DNA of 45,908 bases from positions 1 to 45,908 of the forward strand of contig RFSE01000026.1 in NCBI GenBank assembly GCA_009924135.1. Reading direction: 5' to 3'. How positions within the stretch are numbered: position 1 is the stretch's first letter; each line of letters opens with the position of its first letter. This DNA comes from Pseudomonadota bacterium. GTDB taxonomy: Bacteria; Verrucomicrobiota; Verrucomicrobiia; Limisphaerales; SXTU01. The notes under the pieces were generated by a model. It worked only from the letters and a program-made list of their open reading frames with translations. It had not been told where the DNA came from and did no database searches. The position numbers and the translations under genes are program-made. This document shows, piece after piece, positions 17,801 through 25,803 of the stretch.

Positions 17801-18176
17801 GGTCGAATTCCAAAGAACTGATCGACAAAGAAGTGTTGGTATCCGTGAGCGGCGTCCATGTCGGGCTGCCGCTCGGATCGGTGGCATTCAAGGTGCGCCA
17901 GATGCCGCCGTTGACGGCACCGATAAACAAAATACTTGGATTGCTGGGATGGGCTGCGATGGCTTGAATGCAGCCATTAACCTCTCCATTAAGGATGCCC
18001 TCCACCTGACCGTTGCGCGTGGGGGCGGAACCTTGCGGCACCCAGATGCTGCCGCCGACCGGCGCGGGTGCGGCCGTGAGCAATCGCGAAGACGCGCTGA
18101 TGGCAATCAGCAGCAGGATCAGCCGGGAGCTGACCCACCAACCAAAGTGACTGTTCGTTGTTTTGCCGGCTTGCAT
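14814..18176 (-). CDS. Secreted BNR/sortilin-like beta-propeller protein with three Ig-like domains
   Basis: This exported protein has 1120 residues from ATG 18176. The frame stays open another 94 codons upstream, but that part lies over purQ and is a shadow. The signal region is at about 15-43 ([20 protein letters not shown]). Residues 60-760 hold many BNR/Asp-box-like units ([44 protein letters not shown]), as in sortilin/VPS10-type propellers. Three Ig-like repeats with [14 protein letters not shown] cores and [22 protein letters not shown] ends cover about 780-1055. The last 65 residues ([18 protein letters not shown]) are a tail often found on verrucomicrobial exported proteins. The ligand is unknown; surface binding or matrix function is inferred. 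Confidence 0.85.
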   Translation of the reverse strand: MQAGKTTNSHFGWWVSSRLILLLIAISASSRLLTAAPAPVGGSIWVPQGSAPTRNGQVEGILNGEVNGCIQAIAAHPSNPSILFIGAVNGGIWRTLNATDPSGSPTWTPLTDTNTSLSISSLEFDPFDFTLNTLVAGIGRYSSLGSAGGARTGILRSTDGGNTWIELNGNGTLTGVNVSGVAARANKIIVTSDGGTVRGVFRSTDSGATFQLISGGARGLPIGTARTLAANPTNNAVLYTGIYGGGTNVGIFATINTGANWTKISDATIDGLLASSPDNIKIAASAAGSLFVGIVTNGVLGGVFQSVDGGATWTAMDLPTSLETGLAGSGPVGIHPGGQGAIHFALAADPLNASVVYISGDRQPQGFNDSGGFPNGIGANDFTGRAFRGDASKPTGNQWVHLTHSSSAGASGGGTANNSAPHADSRGMTFDLNGTLLYVCDGGVYRRSSPGDNTGDWFSLNGTLQVGEFHSIAYDSLNHVLIAGSQDNGTPRQNSANNPIWTAITTGDGGAVLVDNSSAPGFAIVYSSFDDLGLFSRRTYNANGVVLSNATVGMNVGNNNAFQPQFVTPIRLNSLVPQRLVIAGANSVYESFDQGDNLAEIGLGIVGGDGTETSGNGFAYGGSAQGIPNPDVLYVASRSGVYARTISGGALLRTPAVIPGTSAIDVTLVPTNWPSVFAINSSSVFYSTNSGASWTNVTGTLTGVGRLHCIRHGPADILSYVLVGTDMGVYAASAPSYTNWVKVGSNLPNAPVYAMEYNRSDDVLVVGTLGRGAWLAPSAINQVFGQGGVLAQPTITSNPRGRTVTQGSTVTFNVGISAKAAQPVAYQWRFNGIDIDAAVYPTLTLSTAQTTNAGVYSVRVSNPFGTNFSTDAALFVNSPPSVTTQPQSQLVTIGSNVTFMVSVAGAPPFTFQWRFNGTPLTGATNASYSITGAQTTNTGNYDVLVANPLASVFSSNAVLTVVPPFTVTPQLTDLVLPVGTNVVFTVGATGSGPFSFQWRLNGTPLSQETNPTLTLLNLQLTNSGSYACLVSSPLGSILSSNSALTVYSPFSFSSSTFKPGSLFQLTALGDNGRSYRMEVSGDLVSWIPVVTNTVAGGGATFTDTSVTGQTRRFYRLVLLP

Positions 18177-18249
18177 TCGGAGTAATGCTAAGACACCGCC
18201 ACCCCGGATGGCAAGCAAGGGAAAGCCTGTACTTGAACTGCCACCGCCT

Positions 18250-18960
18250 TCATGCCGCCACCGCCGCCGGGCGGGCACGCAGCCAATGCAGCATGCTCTC
18301 GAAGATGAGCCGGCCGTCGTCGCTGCCCAGCAGCGGCTCGCAGGCGCGTTCCGGGTGGGGCATGAGGCCGGCCACATTGCGCCGCTCGTTGCAAATTCCG
18401 GCGATGTTCTCCAAGGCCCCGTTGGGGTTGGCGGCATCGGTGACTTCACCCTGCGCATTGCAATACTGCCAGAGAATCTGGCGATTGGCCTTCATCTGGG
18501 TCAGCGTTTCAGCATCCGCAAAATAACAACCTTCGCCGTGAGCGATGGGCACCCGGAGCAGCTTTCCGGCGGGTATCTGCGAGGTGAACGGCGAGTCGTG
18601 CGTCACCGTTTTGAGATAGATGTTTTCGCACCGGAACTGGAGCGAGCGGTTACGAATAAGGGCACCAGGCAACAGGTGCGCTTCACACAATACCTGAAAA
18701 CCGTTGCAGATGCCGATGACCAGCCCGCCGTTGTCGGCAAACTGCTTCACGGCCTGCATCACCGGGCTGAAACGGGCAATGGCCCCGCATCGCAGATAGT
18801 CACCGTAGCTAAAACCGCCCGGCACGATGACCGCATCGACATCGCCCAGCGAGCTGTCCTTGTGCCAGACCAGCCGGGCGGAGTGCCCGAGCAGTTGCAG
18901 GGCGTGGACGGCGTCCTGATCGCAGTTGGAGGCGGGAAATTGAAGGACGGCAAAGTTCAT
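18250..18960 (-). CDS. purQ: Phosphoribosylformylglycinamidine synthase subunit PurQ
   Basis: This is the glutaminase subunit of FGAM synthase in purine biosynthesis and supplies ammonia to PurL. Its 236 residues show a class I glutamine amidotransferase: [14 protein letters not shown] at the N-terminus, [20 protein letters not shown], the nucleophile Cys in GICNGFQVL at about 86, [14 protein letters not shown], and the closing [12 protein letters not shown] with the catalytic His/Glu. It is transcribed with purS, with a cupin gene between them (6-bp gap to the cupin stop). PurL is not in the window, consistent with the small-PurL/PurS/PurQ type of complex. Confidence 0.96.
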   Translation of the reverse strand: MNFAVLQFPASNCDQDAVHALQLLGHSARLVWHKDSSLGDVDAVIVPGGFSYGDYLRCGAIARFSPVMQAVKQFADNGGLVIGICNGFQVLCEAHLLPGALIRNRSLQFRCENIYLKTVTHDSPFTSQIPAGKLLRVPIAHGEGCYFADAETLTQMKANRQILWQYCNAQGEVTDAANPNGALENIAGICNERRNVAGLMPHPERACEPLLGSDDGRLIFESMLHWLRARPAAVAA

Positions 18961-18966
18961 TGGTGT

Positions 18967-19329
18967 TCAGGTATCGCGATAGACAGTTTGCGGCGAGAAA
19001 GCGGGCAGGCAGACAGCAATGTATTCGGCACCGGCAGGATCGGGCGTGCTGTACTGTACCCATTCGCCCTTGTGGGTGATCACAGCCTGGCCAGCACCCA
19101 CGTCCAGGCTGCCAGTTTTGTGCGTTACCCTCAGAGTTCCCTTCAGGACCAGAGTGTATTCGTCGAACTCCGGCGTCTGGCCGGGTTCCACCCAGCCCCC
19201 CGGGCTGGTCATCCGGGCCAGGCTGAGGGCGGTCGTTTGGGTGTTCACCCGGCCGACGAATTCCTCGATCAGCTTGGGCTTGTTACCCGCCGCCGTGATG
19301 ACGGTCGGTTGGGAAACCAAGGTCGGCAT
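18967..19329 (-). CDS. Cupin-domain protein located between purS and purQ
   Basis: The product has 120 residues from ATG 19329, which has GGAG about 10 bp upstream. The frame extends 16 codons further, but that overlaps purS. The single small beta-barrel is seen as ALSLARMTSPGGWVEPGQ, PEFDEYTLVLKGTLRVTH and DVGAGQAVITHKGEWVQY. The metal-ligand positions of cupin motif 1 are partly changed: Glu and Asp are present but only one His is visible in motif 2. The gap to purQ is 6 bp and to purS 16 bp, so it is in the purine operon. Whether it acts on a purine intermediate is unknown. Confidence 0.85.
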   Translation of the reverse strand: MPTLVSQPTVITAAGNKPKLIEEFVGRVNTQTTALSLARMTSPGGWVEPGQTPEFDEYTLVLKGTLRVTHKTGSLDVGAGQAVITHKGEWVQYSTPDPAGAEYIAVCLPAFSPQTVYRDT

Positions 19330-19345
19330 GGCGCAAAATCTCCGT

Positions 19346-19591
19346 TCAGTCCACGATTTCGAGCCCGTAGTCCTCAATCACCGGATTGCTCAGAAACCGA
19401 TGGCACGCCTCGTTCAAGGCCTGCTCGGCAGCGGCGCGGTCCGTGCCCGGCGCGAGATCAATCTCCACATACTTGCCCACGTGGACGCCAGCCACGCCCT
19501 GGTAACCCATATGCTCCAGTGCGCTTTGCACGGTCTTGCCCTGCGGATCGAGAACGGCCTTCTTCGGCGTGATGATGATTTTGGCTTTCAT
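19346..19591 (-). CDS. purS: Phosphoribosylformylglycinamidine synthase subunit PurS
   Basis: This 81-residue protein is the PurS bridge that holds PurL and PurQ together in FGAM synthase. The typical features are KIIITPKKAVLDPQGKTVQSAL at residues 4-25, followed by GVHVGKYVEIDL and the C-terminal FLSNPVIEDYGLEI. It is the first gene of a minus-strand unit purS-cupin-purQ. Its length and start (ATG 19591) match the family. Confidence 0.95.
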   Translation of the reverse strand: MKAKIIITPKKAVLDPQGKTVQSALEHMGYQGVAGVHVGKYVEIDLAPGTDRAAAEQALNEACHRFLSNPVIEDYGLEIVD

Positions 19592-19734
19592 TCAATGACG
19601 GGAGATTCCCGCGAAACGGAGGGGATGTTGGGCAACCCCGCCGGGCGAGGCGAGTGTTTTCTGCTGCGCCTCAACCGCAGCGGTGGTCTGTAAATGCCGT
19701 CCCATCGGACTTTGGCAACAAATCGGTCGTGGAC

Positions 19735-20463
19735 TCACTTGGTTGTGCCCTGTTTGGCCCGCAACTCGTCAGCAAACTCCGCCCACAGTTCATCCACCGT
19801 TTTGCCCGTCGCTTCCTTGAACAACTCCAGTGAAAACTTCCCTTGCCGTAGGGCCGCGTTCAGCTTGGTTACCAGTTTCGCATCGTGCTGCTTCTCCGCC
19901 CAGGCGAGGAAGACGGCCGTGGTTTTGTAGGCGTCCCGGTAGCTGGCCTTGTCCGGATTGATGCGCGGGCGGGGTGCGTTCGGCTCGAAATGAAACAGGC
20001 GGATGTAGTCGGCGATGCCCTCGACCAGCCATCCCGGCTTGGTGAACTTCTCCTCCGGTTTCGGGTACGCCTGCACGATGTGCGTCAACTCATGGACTAC
20101 CATACCCCAGTCGTTCGTGTGGCCACGCACGTAATCCGCGCCGATGGTGATGCGTCCCTTATCGGCATGGGCCACGCCCTTTAACTTGGGATCAAAGTAC
20201 AACGTCACCGACTTCGGTGGCGTGAAACCCTCGCTCGGCAGCAGCGCGTTGATCTTGGGAAACCATTCCACGCACAGGCCGCCAGCCTCCTTCCCCCAAT
20301 CCGCCAGGTCCGGTGCATCGTTGGTGTCCACGAGGGCCTCGGCCACGACTTCGCCCGAGGCCGATTTCGCGGCCAGCTTCAGCACGGTCCGGGCCTTGGT
20401 TGCGTCTTGCGCGATGCCGGAACAGCAGGTTGCGGCCAAAATGAGAATGGCGATCGATTTCAT
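19735..20463 (-). CDS. Secreted basic-secretory-protein (BSP) family putative metallopeptidase
   Basis: The product has 242 residues from ATG 20463; 13 further upstream codons are unlikely to be used. The signal peptide is MKSIAILILAATCCSGIAQ. The zinc-site motif HELTH lies in MVVHELTHIVQAYP, followed by a downstream Glu in WLVEGIADYIRLFHF, the gluzincin-like arrangement seen in the plant basic secretory protein family (PF04450-type). The KSVTLYFDPKLKGVAHADKG region precedes it and a helical C-terminus follows (TGKTVDELWAEFADEL). It is probably a periplasmic or secreted peptidase; activity is inferred from the motif only. The gene stands alone, 143 bp upstream of purS in the minus direction. 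Confidence 0.82.
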   Translation of the reverse strand: MKSIAILILAATCCSGIAQDATKARTVLKLAAKSASGEVVAEALVDTNDAPDLADWGKEAGGLCVEWFPKINALLPSEGFTPPKSVTLYFDPKLKGVAHADKGRITIGADYVRGHTNDWGMVVHELTHIVQAYPKPEEKFTKPGWLVEGIADYIRLFHFEPNAPRPRINPDKASYRDAYKTTAVFLAWAEKQHDAKLVTKLNAALRQGKFSLELFKEATGKTVDELWAEFADELRAKQGTTK

Positions 20464-20564
20464 GGGCGGCTTCGACAGTAGGGCACCCGGTTCGTTCAGC
20501 AAATCACAATCCCCTGCCCCAGTCGCATTGACGGGCTAACGCTTAAGCCGAAACCAAGCAGCTC

Positions 20565-20753
20565 GTTTGAACCACAAAGACACAAAGGACACAAAGAAGC
20601 GCATAAGAGGGTTGGCGGTTCTAAACGGAGAGGCTGGCTGTGGGCCGCACTCAATAAACCGCCCGCGTGGGTTGGACCACGCCTGCGCCCCAGGTTGATT
20701 TCATTTCGTTTCCTGCCCCTTCTTTGTGTTCTTCGTGCCTTTGTGGTTCAAAC
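20565..20753. repeat. Composite inverted-repeat element, 9-bp-unit arms
   Basis: A 35-bp left arm (20565-20599), GTTTGAACCACAAAGACACA and onward, is built of ACACAAAGG-type 9-bp units. The right arm (20719-20753) is its near-perfect reverse complement, ending TTGTGGTTCAAAC. The interior of about 120 bp contains a small stem GCGTGG/CCACGC. It lies in the 413-bp gap (20464-20876) between the BSP gene and the DUF1501 gene; nothing else is seen there except presumed promoters. An orphan right arm of the same family is at 25767-25797. Confidence 0.85.
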
Positions 20754-20876
20754 CAATCCGTCCTGCTTGCGGAAAAGTCAATGGTCGGGCTGGCTTTGTT
20801 CGTCAATCTTGGCAGAGTACTCGAAACCACTTCTCCGCGTCCTCGGACAACGGGAAGGCCAACACGAACGCTAGCT

Positions 20877-22250
20877 ATGCTGAAAGTCACCGGACCCGGG
20901 TCCATCACCACCTGCGACGGCTTCACACGCCGCGACTTCCTCCAGGTCGGCGCGCTGGGCGCGCTCGGCTTGACAATGGCGGACTACTCCGCCGCGCAGG
21001 CCGCCGGCAAGATCGCCGGAGGGAATGACGAGAAGGCCGTCATCATGATCTTTAATCTCGGCGCGCCCAGCCAGCTCGACCTCTTCGACATGAAGCCGGA
21101 CGTGCCCAGCGAGATTCGCGGCCCGTTCAAGGCGATTTCCACCAAGGGCGATTTCCAGCTCTCTGAGATACTCCCCGGCCATGCGAAGATCGCCGATAAG
21201 TTCTCACTCGTACGCTCGTGCTACCACACGGCGGCGGCGGTGCATGACACCGGCCACCAGATGATGCAGACCGGACGACTCTTCACTGGGGGCAACATCT
21301 CGCCCCACGCCGGCTGTGCGCTGGAGTTCCTCAAAGGCCGGCGCAGCGACCTCCCCGCCCACGTCATCCTTCCCGAGCCCATGGGGCCGACTGGTGGCAA
21401 CATGCCGCACGGCCAGGACGCCGGCTTCCTCGGCAAGGCTTACGACCCCTTCGTTCTGAACGCCGATCCGTCGCAAAAAGAATTCAAAGTGCCCGACCTC
21501 CTGCCGCCCAAGGAAATCGGCGAAGCCCGGCTCGCCCGTCGCCGTGAGCTGCGCCAGGTGGTGGATGACACGATGAAGAAGTTCGAGGCGAGCGAGTCCG
21601 CCAAGCTCATGGACGCGAACTTCGCCGCTGCCTACCGCCTGATGACTAGCGAGCAGGCCCGCGAAGCCTTCGACCTGACGAAGGAGCCGCTCAAAGTCCG
21701 CGAACGCTACGGCATGACCCGTTTCGGCCAATGTTGCCTGCTGGCCCGGCGGCTGGTCGAACGAGGGGTGCGCTTCGTGACCGTGAACACCTTCCTCACC
21801 GTCTTCGGCGAAATCACCTGGGACATCCACGGCTCCAAGCCGTTTACCAGCATCGCCGGCATGAGAGACATCGTCGCGCCGATGTATGATCAGGGCTACA
21901 GCGCGTTGATCGAAGACCTCGCCCAACGTGGCATGTTGGACAACACAATGGTCTGCAACCTCGCTGAGTTCGGCCGCACGCCGCGCATCAACCCCGCCGG
22001 TGGCCGCGACCATTGGCCGAACTGCTGGTCCGTCTATTTCGCCGGTGGTGGCGTGAAAGGCGGCCGCGTGGTGGGCCGCAGCGACGACATCGGTGCGTAC
22101 CCCGCCGAGCGCCCGGTGAACCCCGGCGAAGTCGTCGCCACCATCTACAAGAGCCTCGGCCTGGACCTCGACACCCATCTGCCAGGACCGCAGGGCAGGC
22201 CGTATGCGCTGGTGGATTTCGGCGTGAGAGAGGTGAAGGAGTTGTTTTGA
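20877..22250 (+). CDS. DUF1501 family protein with Tat signal
   Basis: This exported protein has 457 residues. The start ATG 20877 places the twin-arginine motif TRRDFLQVGALGALGL at about residues 15-30; the frame continues upstream through the repeat element and is not used. The body shows the alkaline-phosphatase/sulfatase-like fold of DUF1501: VIMIFNLGAPSQLDLFDMKPD, RSCYHTAAAVHDTGHQMMQTG, GVRFVTVNTF, DNTMVCNLAEFGRTPRINPAGGRDHWP and the C-terminal VVATIYKSLGLDLDTHLPGP. These proteins are very numerous in Planctomycetes and Verrucomicrobia and normally neighbour DUF1549/DUF1553 proteins, as here (23182), but the pair is interrupted by three small genes. The role is unknown; links to complex-polysaccharide use have been suggested. 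Confidence 0.92.
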   Translation: MLKVTGPGSITTCDGFTRRDFLQVGALGALGLTMADYSAAQAAGKIAGGNDEKAVIMIFNLGAPSQLDLFDMKPDVPSEIRGPFKAISTKGDFQLSEILPGHAKIADKFSLVRSCYHTAAAVHDTGHQMMQTGRLFTGGNISPHAGCALEFLKGRRSDLPAHVILPEPMGPTGGNMPHGQDAGFLGKAYDPFVLNADPSQKEFKVPDLLPPKEIGEARLARRRELRQVVDDTMKKFEASESAKLMDANFAAAYRLMTSEQAREAFDLTKEPLKVRERYGMTRFGQCCLLARRLVERGVRFVTVNTFLTVFGEITWDIHGSKPFTSIAGMRDIVAPMYDQGYSALIEDLAQRGMLDNTMVCNLAEFGRTPRINPAGGRDHWPNCWSVYFAGGGVKGGRVVGRSDDIGAYPAERPVNPGEVVATIYKSLGLDLDTHLPGPQGRPYALVDFGVREVKELF

Positions 22251-22251
22251 G

Positions 22252-22635
22252 ATGAGACTATCATCCCTCAAAAGATGTTGTTTGTTAGCCGTTGGAGGAT
22301 CCTTGTGGACAATTCTTGTGTTGCTGTTTCCGGTCGCAAATTGGCAAGCGCGATCGTTCCAATGCACCCGGCTTGATGGACAGAATTTTATCCGCCTAGC
22401 TTACGAGCGCTCCCTACCGGCAAACGGAAGGTTCTGTGGCACCACTGACTTCGCTTATTGGCAGAGCCGCGAGGCAATTAAGCCTCCGGATTGTTGGGTA
22501 GAGCTGTCGATCACACTGCTTGCGCCTGGAGTGGTAGCTGTGTTGGCGGGATTGGTGGGGTCGGTGCTGGGATGTTTCGGTGGTACCTTTGGGACCTCTT
22601 TCCCGCCAAGCAAAGGGTCACATGCGCTTAGATAG
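22252..22635 (+). CDS. Small two-helix membrane protein, unknown
   Basis: This 127-residue product is not recognised. ATG 22252 starts 1 bp after the DUF1501 stop, so it is translationally coupled or co-transcribed. One hydrophobic helix is at about 10-29 (LLAVGGSLWTILVLLFPVA) and another at about 86-112 (ITLLAPGVVAVLAGLVGSVLG). The intervening loop has Cys residues and aromatic residues (GTTDFAYWQSR) and would be extracytoplasmic. The base composition is noticeably less GC-rich than the flanking genes, suggesting recent acquisition together with the adjacent toxin-antitoxin genes. Confidence 0.6.
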   Translation: MRLSSLKRCCLLAVGGSLWTILVLLFPVANWQARSFQCTRLDGQNFIRLAYERSLPANGRFCGTTDFAYWQSREAIKPPDCWVELSITLLAPGVVAVLAGLVGSVLGCFGGTFGTSFPPSKGSHALR

Positions 22636-22659
22636 TCAGCCTGCCAAATTTGCTTTCAG

Positions 22660-22977
22660 TCAAATCCCCAACCGCTCGGCCAGCCGGTCGAGTACGGAAT
22701 CCAGTTCCGCCGCCGTGAGTTCACCCAGTTTGCGCTCCAGCCGGACAGACTCCACCGTGGCCATACGTTGCACGTCGAAGGCTCCCTCTGGGGAGAGGAA
22801 ATGTTTGCGCATGGCCATTTTCCAGCGGTTGCCCCGGATGGCCGTGGGGTGCGCGACTACCGTGAAGACGGCCAATTCGTTAGCCCCAGGCGGTGGAGTC
22901 AGCACCAAGCAGGGCCGTGATTTGGCCGCCATCCCCAAGTCAACTTGCCAGACCTCACCCGGCTTTGCGTTTGGCAT
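22660..22977 (-). CDS. MazF/PemK-type endoribonuclease toxin
   Basis: The product has 105 residues and a PemK/MazF-like fold: KPGEVWQVDLGMAAKSRPCLVLT at about 5-27 matches the conserved GxVxxVDLG...KxRPxLVLS core of these mRNA interferases. VFTVVAHPTAIRGNRWKM and AFDVQRMATVESVRLERKLGEL follow, with the C-terminal helix ELDSVLDRLAERLGI. Its start overlaps the end of the antitoxin gene by 23 bp, standard for such pairs. RNase activity and cut site are inferred from the family. Confidence 0.83.
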   Translation of the reverse strand: MPNAKPGEVWQVDLGMAAKSRPCLVLTPPPGANELAVFTVVAHPTAIRGNRWKMAMRKHFLSPEGAFDVQRMATVESVRLERKLGELTAAELDSVLDRLAERLGI

Positions 22978-23137
22978 AAGCTACCTCCTCCCGGTCAATC
23001 TCCTGGAAAATGCGGACTGCCGCCTCACTCATGAAAGCCATGTCATCGTCCTCCAGCTCATAAATGCGCCGCTCAATAGCCCGACGGTCACTGGAAGTAA
23101 GCTTGGGCAGCTGGTCAATGATTTGCGCTACGCTCAT
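22955..23137 (-). CDS. Antitoxin partner of the MazF-like toxin
   Basis: This 60-residue protein, MSVAQIIDQLPKLTSSDRRA at its start, resembles small helical antitoxins of type II systems. Residues 1-25 have the IxxLPxLSxxERxxIxxRIxEL pattern seen in many addiction-module proteins. The C-terminal part (AVRIFQEIDREEVAYAKRKAG) would contact the toxin. It is first in the pair, overlaps the toxin start by 23 bp, and lies in the 45 bp before the TTG of the DUF1549 gene on the opposite strand. No separate DNA-binding domain is obvious. Confidence 0.78.
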   Translation of the reverse strand: MSVAQIIDQLPKLTSSDRRAIERRIYELEDDDMAFMSEAAVRIFQEIDREEVAYAKRKAG

Positions 23138-23181
23138 GCATCCTACTTAACCGCATCGACGAGCCGTTTTCAACCCGCTAT

Positions 23182-25644
23182 TTGAACGTGCAAAACCTTC
23201 CCCTACTCCTCTTGGTTTGCTCGCTGACCTTTTCAGCGAAGGCCGAGTCCCTCACGCTGCTCCCCGTCAAATTCACCCTCGACGGCCCCGCCGCCGAGCA
23301 GCGACTCGTGCTGGAAATGGCCGACGGCAAGACACTGCTCGGCCAGGTCACGAGCAACGTCACCTTCACCTCCAGCAACCCCAAGGTCGTCCGTATCGAG
23401 GACGGTTTGGCGATCGCCGTGGGCAATGGCACGGCCACGATTTCGGGCAAGGCGGGTCGCAATTCAGCCAAGACCGAGGTGCGGGTGGTAAACATGGAGA
23501 AGCCGTTCGCATGGAACTTCCGCAACCATCTCCAGCCAGTCCTCACGAAGACCGGGTGCAATTCCGGGGCGTGCCACGGCGCGGCGGCCGGACAAGGCGG
23601 CTTCAAGCTCTCCTTGCGTGGTTACGATGACGAGGGCGATCACCGGGCCATCACCCGTTCAGCTTTGGGCCGACGGGTGAGCGTCGCCGAACCGGCGCAC
23701 AGCCTGTTGCTCATCAAGCCAACCATGGCTGTCCCTCACAAGGGCGGCGAAAAACTGACCACCAACTCGCTCGACTACCGGATCGTCTCCGAGTGGATCG
23801 CCAACGGCACCCCTGCCCCGCAACCGGACGACGCGCGCATCGCGAAGATCGAGGTGCTGCCCGAACAGGTCTTCCTCAAGCCCGGCATCCCGCAGCAACT
23901 CCTCGTGCGGGCGACTTTCTCCAATGGCGAGTCCCGGGACGTGACGCGCTACGCCAAGTTCACCAGTGCGAACAACTCCGTCTGCGTCGTCAGTGATGAC
24001 GGCCTTGTCACGGTGATGGGCCGGGGCGAAGGCGCGGTTTCGGCCTGGTTCCTAAGCCGGCTCGCGCTGGCGACCGTCACGGTACCCTTCGACAACAAGC
24101 TGGCTTCATCGGCCTTCAACAAAGCGCCGAAGCGCAACTTCATTGACGAGCTGGTGAACGATAAGCTCAAGTCGCTCAACGTCCCGCCGTCGCCGCGCTG
24201 CTCCGACTCGGAGTTTGTCCGCCGCAGCTTCTTCGACACCATTGGGGTACTGCCCACGGCCCCCGAAGTCCGCGAGTTCCTCGCCAGCACTTCGTCGAGG
24301 AAGCGCGACGAGCTGATCGAGAAACTGCTCACCCGACCGGAGTTCGTCGATTACTGGAGTTACAAGTGGAGCGACCTGTTGCTGGTCAACGGCGCGAAGC
24401 TCCCGCAGCCCGCGATGTGGAGCTACTACCAGTGGATTCGCAGCCAGGTGGAGGCCAACACACCGTGGGACGAATTCGTTCGCCAGCTTGTCACCGCCAA
24501 AGGCAGCACGCTCGAAAACGGCGCGGCGAACTACTTCGTCCTGCACGATGACCCGACGCTCATGGCCGAGACCACAACCGTCGCCTTCATGGGCCTGGCG
24601 ATCAACTGCGCCAAGTGCCACAACCACCCGATGGAGAAGTGGACCAACGACCAGTATTACGAGTTCGCCAATCTGTTCGCCCGCGTCCGCACCAAGAATG
24701 GTTCCGGCGGTGATGGCGACAAAGTCATCTTCGCTGCTGCGACCGGCGATGTGCCAGCGTTGCTCTCCGGCAAGCCCCTGCCCCCGCGTCCGCTGGATGG
24801 CAAGGCCATCGCCATTGACGCGCCCGGTGATCGCCGCGAAGCGCTCGCGGCCTGGCTGACCGCGCGTGAAAACCCTTACTTCACGCGTTCCATCGCGAAC
24901 CGGGTCTGGGCCAACTTCCTCGGTGTGGGCCTGGTGGAAGCGGTGGATGACCTGCGGGTGACCAATCCTTCCAGCAACGAAAAACTCCTCTCCGCTCTCG
25001 CCAAGTATCTTGCCGATCAGCGTTATGATTTGAAGGCACTCATGCGGACCATTCTCCAATCGGAGACCTATCAGCGTGGCAGCGAATCCCTGCCTGGCAA
25101 CGTCACCGACACCCGCTACTACTCACACTACTTTACGCGCCGCCTGATGGCTGAGGCGCTCCTGGACGCGTACTCGCAAGTGACCGGAGTCCCGACCGAG
25201 TTCCGCCGCGATCTGCGGAACGCCAACCGGGGCCTTGGCGACCGTTACCCGGCGAACCTCCGGGCCTTCCAGCTTCCCGACTCAAACATTGCCAACTACT
25301 TCCTCAAAACCTTCGGCCGTGCCGACCGCCTGCAAACCTGCGAATGTGAACGCACCGAGGAGCCCACCATGGCCCAGGCCCTGCACATCGCCAACGGCGA
25401 CACTCTGAATCAGAAACTATCCGCCAAGGAGAACCGCATCGCGCAACTGATGGCCGCAAAGAAATCCAACGAAGAGATCCTCGATGAAGCTTTCCTGGGT
25501 TCCCTGAGCCGCCTGCCCTCAACCAACGAAAAGACCCGGTCCCTGAAGCTGCTGGCCGACGCCGGGGAGGCCGACCGCCGGGCCGCCCTCGAAGACCTGT
25601 TCTGGAGTTTGTTGAGCAGCAAGGAATTCCTGTTCAATCACTGA
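23182..25644 (+). CDS. DUF1549/DUF1553 cytochrome-like protein with BIG2 domains
   Basis: This exported protein has 820 residues. No ATG is near the start; TTG 23182 or GTG 23188 gives the signal NLPLLLLVCSLTFSAKA. A BIG2-like domain lies at about 25-105. Next is a heme-site-like GCNSGACHGAAAGQGG (spacing CX4CH) at about 128-143 and a second BIG2 domain at about 215-305. DUF1549 begins near 325 (RSFFDTIGVLPTAPEVREFL) and contains a true CXXCH, NCAKCHNHPMEKW, at about 475. DUF1553 at about 555-800 has ENPYFTRSIANRVWANFLG, DLKALMRTILQSETYQR and FLLKTFGRADR-like motifs. This is the standard partner of DUF1501. Covalent heme attachment is possible but unproven. Confidence 0.92.
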   Translation: MNVQNLPLLLLVCSLTFSAKAESLTLLPVKFTLDGPAAEQRLVLEMADGKTLLGQVTSNVTFTSSNPKVVRIEDGLAIAVGNGTATISGKAGRNSAKTEVRVVNMEKPFAWNFRNHLQPVLTKTGCNSGACHGAAAGQGGFKLSLRGYDDEGDHRAITRSALGRRVSVAEPAHSLLLIKPTMAVPHKGGEKLTTNSLDYRIVSEWIANGTPAPQPDDARIAKIEVLPEQVFLKPGIPQQLLVRATFSNGESRDVTRYAKFTSANNSVCVVSDDGLVTVMGRGEGAVSAWFLSRLALATVTVPFDNKLASSAFNKAPKRNFIDELVNDKLKSLNVPPSPRCSDSEFVRRSFFDTIGVLPTAPEVREFLASTSSRKRDELIEKLLTRPEFVDYWSYKWSDLLLVNGAKLPQPAMWSYYQWIRSQVEANTPWDEFVRQLVTAKGSTLENGAANYFVLHDDPTLMAETTTVAFMGLAINCAKCHNHPMEKWTNDQYYEFANLFARVRTKNGSGGDGDKVIFAAATGDVPALLSGKPLPPRPLDGKAIAIDAPGDRREALAAWLTARENPYFTRSIANRVWANFLGVGLVEAVDDLRVTNPSSNEKLLSALAKYLADQRYDLKALMRTILQSETYQRGSESLPGNVTDTRYYSHYFTRRLMAEALLDAYSQVTGVPTEFRRDLRNANRGLGDRYPANLRAFQLPDSNIANYFLKTFGRADRLQTCECERTEEPTMAQALHIANGDTLNQKLSAKENRIAQLMAAKKSNEEILDEAFLGSLSRLPSTNEKTRSLKLLADAGEADRRAALEDLFWSLLSSKEFLFNH

Positions 25645-25766
25645 GCGCCGACGCAGGTGGTTCTCAAAGCAGCGAAGGGGACGGCGAGAGAACGCGCTCA
25701 ACTTACCCGGCCACGCCGTTTTGGGTGTCCTCAGCGACCTGCCATAGTCCCAATTTTTCCTTGGCC

Positions 25767-25797
25767 CCTTCGTGCTCTTGGTGCCTTTGTGGTTTCA
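25767..25797. repeat. Orphan right arm of the 9-bp-unit repeat family
   Basis: The sequence CCTTCGTGCTCTTGGTGCCT followed by TTGTGGTTTCA closely matches the right arm at 20719-20753. No matching left arm is seen in the 120 bp upstream (25645-25766), so this is a solo or decayed copy between the DUF1549 gene and the DUF4337 gene. Confidence 0.7.
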
Positions 25798-25803
25798 TCT
25801 GAA

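Noticed and set aside
18177..18458. 94-codon N-terminal extension of the propeller/Ig gene
   Set aside because: It overlaps purQ in another frame, is Arg/Pro/Ser-rich, and the signal peptide begins after ATG 18176.
20565..20753. Insertion sequence with terminal inverted repeats
   Set aside because: The interior of about 120 bp has no transposase and no target duplication is visible; kept as a palindromic repeat element only.
21204..22367. 387-codon minus-strand frame over the DUF1501 gene
   Set aside because: His/Ala/Gly-rich shadow of a well-supported DUF1501 gene.
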